45,312 bases of DNA, taken from positions 1 to 45,312 of the forward strand of contig CAMKFK010000009.1 of NCBI GenBank assembly GCA_946411835.1, written 5' to 3'. Each line of letters opens with the position of its first letter. Within the stretch, counting starts at the first letter, position 1. This DNA is from an uncultured Clostridia bacterium. GTDB taxonomy: Bacteria; Bacillota; Clostridia; Oscillospirales; Oscillospiraceae. Below, piece by piece: positions 40,005-45,312 of this stretch. The notes under the pieces were generated by a model. That model ran no database searches, was not told the origin of the DNA, and was given only the letters and a program-made list of their open reading frames with translations. Made by a program: the position numbers and the translations under genes.

Positions 40005-40817
40005 ATGAAGAACCGCAGGAGAAAGGAAATCGCGCTCGTCGCGAGCGGCATCATCCTCGGCGTGTCCATCGCCGCCCCGGCAACGGGCGCGGCGCTGATG
40101 GCGCGGCAGTCCAGCCAGAGGATCACGGTGGACGGCAAGCCTGTGCAGATCGAGGCGTATAGCATCAACGGCAGCAACTATGCCAAGCTCCGCGACGTCG
40201 GCAAGGCGGTCGGGTTCTCGGTGGCGTACAACGCGCTGACAAACACGGTGGAGGTCAACACAACCGAACCATACACGGAAACCGCGCCAACATCCAGAAC
40301 GGTCGTGCTCCCGACCGACGGCAGCCAGTACGTCCCGCAGGCCGGCGACCGCATCCTCTGCGATGACGGCACGGAGTACGAGATCAAGGACGTCACGCGC
40401 TGGGACAACAATGTGTTCCAATCTGAAAAGCTGCCGCCGCTCCCCGCGCCGACCTGCGACTGGAGCGCCTTCCCAGCGCTGACGCTGCAACCGCCCATCG
40501 TGAAGCACTACCACGACGAGCACGGCGACGACCTGTTTATCCGCAACGTGTTCGAGGTGCGCCGTATGGTGTACACGATCTACAACGCCATCGGCGAAGA
40601 GCCCGACGCGTGGCGCGACGGTAAGCCGCTGTGCAAAATCTACACGGAGATCCCACCCGAATACGAGCCGTACACCAGCAGGTTCTGGCCTTGGCGCGAG
40701 AGCGTCATCACGGACGCAGTCCACGACCTGCCGAACGTCCGATACTACGTCGACGCCTACGACTACTACCACAACGGTACCTACTTAGAAACGCGCTACT
40801 GCTTCCTGTCGATTTGA
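40005..40817 (+). CDS. Secreted protein with stalk (copper amine oxidase N-terminal-like) domain
   Basis: This 270-residue protein has a signal peptide (KNRRRKEIALVASGIILGVSIAAPATGAA in part: basic start, then IALVASGIILGVSIAAP, and cleavage near ATGAA). Residues about 40-85 form a stalk domain of the copper amine oxidase N-terminal-like type: ITVDGKPVQIEAYSINGSNY then AKLRDVGKAVGFSVAYN. The rest (about 95-270) is aromatic-rich and not recognised; it contains DRILCDDGTEYEIKDV, which may be a small beta domain. AAGGGAG lies nine bases before the ATG. As cargo after recombinase B it may act at the cell surface; its target is unknown. Confidence 0.78.
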   Translation: MKNRRRKEIALVASGIILGVSIAAPATGAALMARQSSQRITVDGKPVQIEAYSINGSNYAKLRDVGKAVGFSVAYNALTNTVEVNTTEPYTETAPTSRTVVLPTDGSQYVPQAGDRILCDDGTEYEIKDVTRWDNNVFQSEKLPPLPAPTCDWSAFPALTLQPPIVKHYHDEHGDDLFIRNVFEVRRMVYTIYNAIGEEPDAWRDGKPLCKIYTEIPPEYEPYTSRFWPWRESVITDAVHDLPNVRYYVDAYDYYHNGTYLETRYCFLSI

Positions 40818-40827
40818 GGTAGCGCGC

Positions 40828-41118
40828 ATGGAAAGTATGATATCGGAACTCTTCCACGGCGGGCTCCATCCTAACGAGAAATCGTATCGGCACAACGCTC
40901 GCACGGAAATGCTGCTGGAATCCTTCAGGCAGAACGAAGAATGGCTCACGGAGCACCTCGACGGCAAGGCGAAGGAGCATCTGCTGGAGCTCATTAACAT
41001 CCACGATGAGCTGGACGGCGCGGTGAGCTACGGCAGCTTCCGCGAGGGGTTCATCATCGGAGCAAGCCTCGTTATGGAGGCGATCTACGGGCAGGCGGAG
41101 GTCTGCGAAAAGGAATAG
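40828..41118 (+). CDS. DUF6809 family small protein, copy B
   Basis: This 96-residue helical protein matches the DUF6809 pattern well: MESMISELFHGGLHPNEK at the start, then HLDGKAKEHLLELINIHDEL and the typical SFREGFIIGASLVMEAI near the end. GAGGTAG at 40816-40822 serves as ribosome site and overlaps the previous stop. A related protein follows recombinase B in copy A. Function is not established for the family as far as I know. Confidence 0.8.
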   Translation: MESMISELFHGGLHPNEKSYRHNARTEMLLESFRQNEEWLTEHLDGKAKEHLLELINIHDELDGAVSYGSFREGFIIGASLVMEAIYGQAEVCEKE

Positions 41119-41129
41119 CACAGGAACTG

Positions 41130-41161
41130 TTGAGATGGTGCAGAATTCTGCACCATCTCAA
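41130..41161. repeat. Perfect 32-bp palindrome
   Basis: The 16-base half TTGAGATGGTGCAGAA is followed directly by its exact complement, with no loop. It starts 11 bases after the DUF6809 stop. Lacking a loop and T run, it is more like a protein-binding or cruciform site than a terminator. Confidence 0.8.
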
Positions 41162-41180
41162 TCACAAACAAACGGAAACG

Positions 41181-41220
41181 CAGACCGACCCTGTGCCAAA
41201 TTTGGCACAAGGTCAGTCTG
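41181..41220. repeat. 40-bp near-perfect palindrome
   Basis: The halves 41181-41200 and 41201-41220 are complementary except at two places, both of which would be G-T pairs in RNA. The centre is GTGCCAAATTTGGCAC. It follows the 32-bp palindrome by 19 bases. Confidence 0.8.
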
Positions 41221-41253
41221 CCGTTGTATCAACCGAATAAAACTCCTACACCC

Positions 41254-41292
41254 GCCGCAAGCCTTTTTGCCATAAGGCTTTGCGGCAACTTT
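41254..41292 (+). terminator. Hairpin with short T run
   Basis: GCCGCAAGCCTT (41254-41265) pairs with AAGGCTTTGCGGC (41274-41286) with one bulge, over an 8-base loop, followed by AACTTTTA. It is probably the terminator of the recombinase B transcript. Confidence 0.6.
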
Positions 41293-41337
41293 TACTTCGC
41301 ATTCCCCAGCATCGAGGACTTGATACAAGCACATCCC

Positions 41338-41368
41338 TTCACCCCCACTCGATTAACGAAGGGGTGAA
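41338..41368. repeat. Hairpin TTCACCCC/GGGGTGAA
   Basis: Perfect 8-bp arms 41338-41345 and 41361-41368 enclose a 15-base loop. It is the fourth inverted repeat in 240 bases. The rest of 41119-41440 has no gene. Confidence 0.6.
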
Positions 41369-41440
41369 AATACGATAAACCGGAATATATACTTCTGCTG
41401 CAATTCTACAGGGCAGCCCCATCATCTTACAATCGTGGTT

Positions 41441-42700
41441 TTACAAGTCTGCCCTGCTCATATACGCCTCCATCCCGCACAGGCGAAGCGGCTCTTTGCG
41501 CATCATCTCATAAGCGATCCCAACCGATTTCAGTTCCTCAAGGAATATGTTCAGGAATTCCTCAGAAGAAAAGCTCTGGATGAAAGCCACGAAAAAGTTG
41601 TGATTGATACAGGTGATCTCACAACCGACGTCCATCACATCCGGATGCGCCAGTAAATATAGTTCCTCTATATAAGGATCCAGCAATCCGAAGGTTCTGC
41701 TGTTGGCGTAGGAGATGCTGAAGCTCCAACGCGTCGCGCCGGCTGCCTGCGCCATCATTCCAATCTTTACATCCAGCGGTACCTGATCCAGCTTTGCATA
41801 AAGTGCTTTCCGCTGCTTCATAGCCCAAAGGGAGTTTTCCGGCTGTGCCTGCAACATCACCTGTCCGCGAGCCATGGTACAGGATTTCATCAGATCATCA
41901 AGATTCCGGCCTTTTGGAAAATCCAGTTCCACAACATTGGCGAATAAGCGATAATTGTCATGGTTTCCCAATATCGCCTTGTGGTCAATCGCGACGGTAG
42001 CGCTGATAGTCTTTTCACTTGCGGGATCATAGCGCCGTATCGCCCTTGCGAGTATCACAGCCAGAAACGCGTTGGGACTTCCGTCAAAATCCCTGCAATA
42101 CTGCATCAACTGCGCCTCTGAAAGTTTGAGGCAGAAAAGACGCGCATCATTCTCCGCTCCTTTATTCAGACGATAGAAGTCCTTTACCGTCTCCTTGGTA
42201 TACAACGGCTCTTCTGCAGTGTCAATATTCAAGTCGACAAAGGGATTTCCAGTCTCAGACTCCGGGATTACATCTCCCGGCAGACGGAATCCTGCGGGAT
42301 CGAATGCCTGTCCGGTCTTGCGGGAAAGATAGAGGAACAGCGCACTTTTTACATAAGGTAGCACACCCGCGCCATCCGTTAAATAGTGGGAAATCTCAAA
42401 CGCTATGCGATTGCCCTCATATTTCCATGCCGCGAGATGATAATTGGATTTCTCTGAATTCAGCTTGATCGGCGTCCAGGTATTCCGCACCGTCATGGGA
42501 AGCGCGTTAGGCTCCGGGAATACATCGTTTTCTCTCACAACGGCCTGCACATAAAAGTACGGGAACCTTAGGCGCAGATCCTCTACAACGTCTCGCAGAA
42601 TCTCCCCATCCACCTCTTCCTTCAGAATAGCAACTGCCCCCATCGTGTTGGGATGATCTGGTGTGGACAGAAAAAGCATTGGCTCAAAAAACTCTTTCAT
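41441..42700 (-). CDS. Condensation-fold acyltransferase (alcohol acetyltransferase/PapA-like)
   Basis: This 419-residue protein belongs to the chloramphenicol acetyltransferase/condensation superfamily. The motif ISHYLTDGAGVLPYVK near 103-118 corresponds to HHxxxDG, with His and Asp-Gly present and the first His changed to Ser. FLAVILARAIRRY, and the C-terminal FSISYANSRTFGLLDPYIEEL (part SISYANSRTFG, like the DFG-type latch) fit too. ATG 42700 follows AAGGAG by nine bases. It stands alone, with no carrier protein or synthase near, so a free acyl-CoA acceptor enzyme is more likely than a peptide synthetase part. The substrate is unknown. Confidence 0.8.
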   Translation of the reverse strand: MKEFFEPMLFLSTPDHPNTMGAVAILKEEVDGEILRDVVEDLRLRFPYFYVQAVVRENDVFPEPNALPMTVRNTWTPIKLNSEKSNYHLAAWKYEGNRIAFEISHYLTDGAGVLPYVKSALFLYLSRKTGQAFDPAGFRLPGDVIPESETGNPFVDLNIDTAEEPLYTKETVKDFYRLNKGAENDARLFCLKLSEAQLMQYCRDFDGSPNAFLAVILARAIRRYDPASEKTISATVAIDHKAILGNHDNYRLFANVVELDFPKGRNLDDLMKSCTMARGQVMLQAQPENSLWAMKQRKALYAKLDQVPLDVKIGMMAQAAGATRWSFSISYANSRTFGLLDPYIEELYLLAHPDVMDVGCEITCINHNFFVAFIQSFSSEEFLNIFLEELKSVGIAYEMMRKEPLRLCGMEAYMSRADL

Positions 42701-42822
42701 TTGCTGGTTCTCCTTCAAATTTTTATTTGTGCAGCTGTGCCGTCCTCGCTCTTTTTGACTTGACTGGATGATATCTACGGACCTCACGCACTCGCTCCAA
42801 CACAAAATTTCCTTATACTCTA

Positions 42823-43305
42823 TCAGAACATCATGCTCATGGCAAGCGTCTTTTCGGGATTCCTTGACCGTTGGAGCCGTTCCTCCTGGGCTGCCTGGAA
42901 CAGCTCGTCGGAGATGATCGCCTCATGTGTATCATGGTAGAGGTACCGATCTTCATACCCCGGATTGTCCCTGCCGCCCGCCGTCTTTTGCAGCAGCACC
43001 CTGCCGGTGTACTTCTCATTTGAGAGCAGCCTGTCGATTGCTTCCCGGTTCCATTTGAGTTTGCCGGTCGGGGAGGGGATGCCCTGCCGCGCAAGCCCGT
43101 CCGCAATCTTGCCAAGGCTTTTGCCCTCCGCGTATTGCTCAAATATCCATCTGACCACTTCGGCTTCTTTCTTGTTGATCGCAAGTTCACCGTCTGCGCT
43201 CACTTCGTACCCGTAGCACTTCCGCTGCGCCAGCTTCGAGGTGCCGTCCCGAAAACCTTGGCGAAGCCCGGCTTTGATCTCTTCGCTGTGTTGAATCCTG
43301 TTCAT
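42823..43305 (-). pseudogene. Serine recombinase fragment (recombinase domain only)
   Basis: The 160 residues match the recombinase (PF07508-like) domain of large serine recombinases: EEIKAGLRQGFRDGTSKLAQ, RKCYGYEV, EAEVVRWIFEQYAEGKSL, GIPSPTGKLKWN, LLSNEKYTGRVLLQKT and HEAIISDELFQAAQ. The N-terminal catalytic resolvase domain with the active serine is absent, and the C-terminal zinc and coiled-coil part is cut off. GGGGATG before the ATG gives a possible ribosome site, so a short product could be made, but it could not recombine DNA. It marks a former large integrative element at this place. Confidence 0.78.
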
Positions 43306-43400
43306 GCCGCTTCATCCCCTTTATTGGTCAAAAAAGCAAAACCGTGACAGCTCACGCCGCCACAGTTTCAATTTGTTTTTATGTTAATCTTTATATAAGA

Positions 43401-43455
43401 AAGTTGACAAACCCCTGATAATCAGAACAGTCTGATAACAGAGATTTGTCAACTT
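43401..43455. repeat. Inverted repeat in AT-rich spacer
   Basis: AAGTTGACAAA (43401-43411) and TTTGTCAACTT (43445-43455) are perfect 11-bp arms. The space between has CTGATAATCAG and a second CTGATAA. The wider spacer 43306-43943 otherwise shows only a doubtful short frame. Confidence 0.65.
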
Positions 43456-43560
43456 ATCTTGTGTTGCGTGGTCACCTTGGAGTACCCAAATTTGATTCTT
43501 CTCGCATATTCAACTCATAATAACGAATAAATATGGTTTTCAAAAAAAACATTTATCCGT

Positions 43561-43692
43561 GTGAAAAAGAGCGGCTCCCATAAATATTGGGTGCAACCTG
43601 AGCAAAAGGGTTTGATTCACACTCTGTCCACCATATTTGCACGTCATTATGATTATGATGTCACGCACCGTGATGTAAAACGCCACGGTTGA
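43561..43692 (+). CDS. Possible 43-residue protein or protein fragment
   Basis: A GTG-started frame gives a short product with coding-like composition, for example SGSHKYWVQPEQKGLIH and THRDVKRHG. It has no clear ribosome site, and the frame is open 30 bases further upstream with no better start. It may be a real small protein, the end of a lost gene, or chance. I do not recognise it. Confidence 0.2.
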   Translation: MKKSGSHKYWVQPEQKGLIHTLSTIFARHYDYDVTHRDVKRHG

Positions 43693-43943
43693 TTCGAGAG
43701 GGCTCCATTTTTTCACTAAATTTTGTTGCGAAATCACTATTACGCAACCAGCTCGACATTGATTGATATTGCAAACAGTTATCAGTAACCGTAATGCCGC
43801 TTACGCACCCGTATGGACGATAATGCGGGATGTCAGATGTTAGCCTACTTCTAACCGATCTGCGACTATTACTTTTGCACGGTTGGCGCAAAACACTTTG
43901 GCACAATTGTATTTTAGGGAGAAGCCGAGATGAAGGACAAACC

Positions 43944-44762
43944 TTATTTTATTTCAGATATAATACGATCTAGTCTGTCTCGTGTTAAAGTGCCAACTAA
44001 TTCGTTTTGTGTTTTGCCTTTTGTATAGATAAAAACATCTCCATTGAGTGCTATAAAAATTGTTTTGATTTCCTTATTAATTTGACCCGATTCGATTATT
44101 TGAATGTTGGGGAAATGTATTTTCATATTTGCAACAGCAGTTCTATAAGTAGTTTCCTCAAGTTCGTATTGAGAGGTATCAACGAAAACTGCGCTATTTA
44201 TCTTTTTGAACTTTTTTATGTACCAATACCAAATGTTACGATAATATTTTTGCTTCTGCAAACTGAATCCCATATCAGGTAACGAAGGAACATTGTACGG
44301 GGTTGTCAGCGTATGGAGACCTATATTTAAGTTATAATCATATGCTATTTCAAATGCAGATTGTAGTATCTGAAAATAACCGGCTCCACGATAGTAATCA
44401 GTAAGTTCAGGTCGATTGCCATCATAGGGTAATGAAATGAATTCTATCAAAGGTAACAATGATTTATTCTGAGGCAATAGTATTCCATTCGTATGAAGCG
44501 ATACGCGATGATTATGTGCTACAAGCAATTCAATCAATGGATACACATACTTTGACACAAGTGGTTCTCCACCAGTAATGGTTATTGGCTCGCAAATGTT
44601 AATTAAATCAAGATTATCAACTATTTCTCTAACAATATTTTCGCTCGTCTCTATTTTTTCAAGTGGTCGGAAGCAGAAATCGCAAACACCCGGTGCGCCT
44701 GAAACAGGCTTTAAAGATTTTGCATTACATAAATTGGTTGCAAAGATATTAATCTTATACAT
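43944..44762 (-). CDS. Radical SAM protein with expanded C-x14-C-x2-C motif
   Basis: This 272-residue protein has the radical SAM core: cluster cysteines C12, C27 and C30, the SAM-binding TITGGEPLVSK (G64-G65-E66-P67), SLHTNGILL and SLPYDGNRPEL. The first cysteine spacing is 14 residues (LCNAKSLKPVSGAPGVCDFC) instead of the common three, which is unusual. The second half is mixed strand and helix with IFIALNGDVFIYTKG near the end, without extra cysteine-rich SPASM motifs. Base composition is far more AT-rich than the rest of the window. Its ATG overlaps the end of the upstream gene by 8 bases, so both work in one operon. The substrate is unknown. Confidence 0.8.
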   Translation of the reverse strand: MYKINIFATNLCNAKSLKPVSGAPGVCDFCFRPLEKIETSENIVREIVDNLDLINICEPITITGGEPLVSKYVYPLIELLVAHNHRVSLHTNGILLPQNKSLLPLIEFISLPYDGNRPELTDYYRGAGYFQILQSAFEIAYDYNLNIGLHTLTTPYNVPSLPDMGFSLQKQKYYRNIWYWYIKKFKKINSAVFVDTSQYELEETTYRTAVANMKIHFPNIQIIESGQINKEIKTIFIALNGDVFIYTKGKTQNELVGTLTRDRLDRIISEIK

Positions 44763-45300
44763 CTAAACCATTCCTATTTTTTCTACAAAACACATAATTC
44801 GAAAAGGAAATATAATTCTTCGGTTTACTAATTTCCCAAGTTTTCTTCAACGAAATAAGTAAACTCAAAAACTCCTCCTTGTACTCTTTCCAACCATGAT
44901 TCTCAAGCAAAGCGTTTCTTGCAGAATGTATTTTTTCCTCATTCCATCCAGTCATTTGTTCAATCATTTGATAAATGACAATATTGGAGATATCATCTGA
45001 TAATCTAATCTTTTCAGCGATTGATTTCTCCGAATCCCCTATACATAAAGAAGAACTTGGAATGCTTCTTGACATTTTTGCATATGGAAAGAATCCATTT
45101 ATCATTTTGGAATACAGTGCAGAAATCTGGAAACAATCAGGAACTAAAGATTCGTATCCGCCACGCATTTCTTTGAAACGACTAGCAACAAATCTTGCAA
45201 AATTAGGGTGATAGTGTTCCTCTAAACCAGTAGTAACAACTACAGCCTTTTTATTGTGTGTAAACGGTAAATAAGTCGTCCCATTTACAGAGCCAAGGCG
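44755..45300 (-). CDS. Unknown protein upstream of the radical SAM gene, start not visible
   Basis: The frame encodes at least 137 residues from the first ATG (45168), but coding-like sequence continues upstream without an ATG, GTG or TTG start (NGTTYLPFTHNKKAVVV, then GLEEHYHPNFARFVASR) until a TAA at 45301-45303, itself two codons after an ATG GCA at the window edge. So the gene either starts at an unusual codon, or is broken by a stop, or a base is wrong near the edge. It is not recognised. The helical middle (IRLSDDISNIVIYQMIEQMTG) and AT-rich codons fit the radical SAM partner. The 8-base overlap implies coupled translation. Confidence 0.6.
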   Translation of the reverse strand, partial: RLGSVNGTTYLPFTHNKKAVVVTTGLEEHYHPNFARFVASRFKEMRGGYESLVPDCFQISALYSKMINGFFPYAKMSRSIPSSSLCIGDSEKSIAEKIRLSDDISNIVIYQMIEQMTGWNEEKIHSARNALLENHGWKEYKEEFLSLLISLKKTWEISKPKNYISFSNYVFCRKNRNGLDV

Positions 45301-45312
45301 TTATGCCATAAT

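Larger units (their letters stand above)
27883..41370. mobile_element. Mobilizable integrative element, copy B (bounds approximate)
   Basis: From the xdhABC terminator to a run of palindromes lie a polymerase-like gene pair, a P-loop ATPase, iteron-like repeats, and then the same backbone as copy A: structured leader, MobC-like gene, relaxase with nested gene, recombinase A, cargo, recombinase B and a DUF6809-like gene. The two copies differ throughout at DNA level, so they are separate arrivals or an old duplication. No terminal repeats or tRNA gene mark the ends here, so the limits are estimates. Confidence 0.65.

Noticed and set aside
41130-41368. CRISPR array
   Set aside because: The inverted repeats differ from one another and no direct repeat-spacer pattern exists here or anywhere in the window.
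43661-43906. 81-codon minus-strand frame in the AT-rich spacer
   Set aside because: No ribosome site, no recognisable motif and unlike the codon use of the neighbouring radical SAM gene.

Overview
The window looks like chromosome from a high-GC, anaerobic, gut-type Firmicute (class Clostridia, probably near Oscillospiraceae/Ruminococcaceae). The reasons are AGGAGG-type ribosome sites, GC-rich codon use, a labile-selenium molybdenum hydroxylase locus, a Bacillus-like 5-oxoproline locus and mobilizable elements of a kind common in gut Clostridia. The last 2 kb is clearly AT-rich and foreign-looking. Everything here is read by eye; no database search was possible.

Layout. (1) 1-8122: mobilizable element copy A: a structured oriT-like leader, a MobC-like protein, a relaxase with a second gene nested in another frame, tyrosine recombinase A, cargo (flavodoxin-like reductase, aminotransferase remnant, alpha/beta hydrolase with a divergent TetR regulator), tyrosine recombinase B, a DUF6809-like protein, and a 3' fragment of tRNA-Arg with its terminator. 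(2) 8115-14914: a 153-bp direct repeat at each end enclosing a 5-oxoprolinase island in the same gene order as the Bacillus subtilis ycsF-ycsG-ycsI-kipI-kipA region (pxpA, NRAMP transporter, DUF1445, pxpB, pxpC), plus a TIGR04076-type protein and a divergent AraC regulator. (3) 14929-27831: a selenium-dependent molybdenum hydroxylase locus: ModE-like regulator, DUF3343, yqeC, yqeB, selD, yedE, yedF, a cysteine desulfurase/selenocysteine lyase-like enzyme, a fused Se-dependent xanthine dehydrogenase, mocA, and a three-subunit hydroxylase. Twin hairpins of nearly the same sequence bracket this locus.

(4) 27883-about 41370: element copy B, a diverged relative of copy A, with the same backbone but other cargo (a two-domain Mop/TOBE protein, an EamA protein and a secreted stalk-domain protein). 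Upstream of its mobilization genes is a module not seen in copy A: a 1010-residue protein with the core motifs of the two-barrel cellular RNA-dependent RNA polymerase/YonO superfamily, a translationally coupled unknown protein, a divergent P-loop ATPase, and an iteron-like array. This module is the most unusual content of the window. (5) 41119-43305: a run of four palindromes, a condensation-fold acyltransferase and a serine recombinase fragment. (6) 43400-45312: an AT-rich segment with a radical SAM protein whose cysteine motif is expanded, coupled to an unknown protein that has no visible start.

How the genes fit together. SelD makes selenophosphate; YedE, YedF and the PLP enzyme probably import and deliver selenium; YqeB and YqeC are known companions of Se-molybdenum hydroxylases; MocA makes the cytosine dinucleotide form of the molybdenum cofactor used by such enzymes. 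No selenocysteine machinery (SelA, SelB, tRNA-Sec) is visible, which fits the cofactor use of selenium. The PxpABC proteins hydrolyse 5-oxoproline to glutamate. The two elements each carry their own transfer and integration genes, but no conjugation pore genes are seen, so they are probably mobilized by helper elements.
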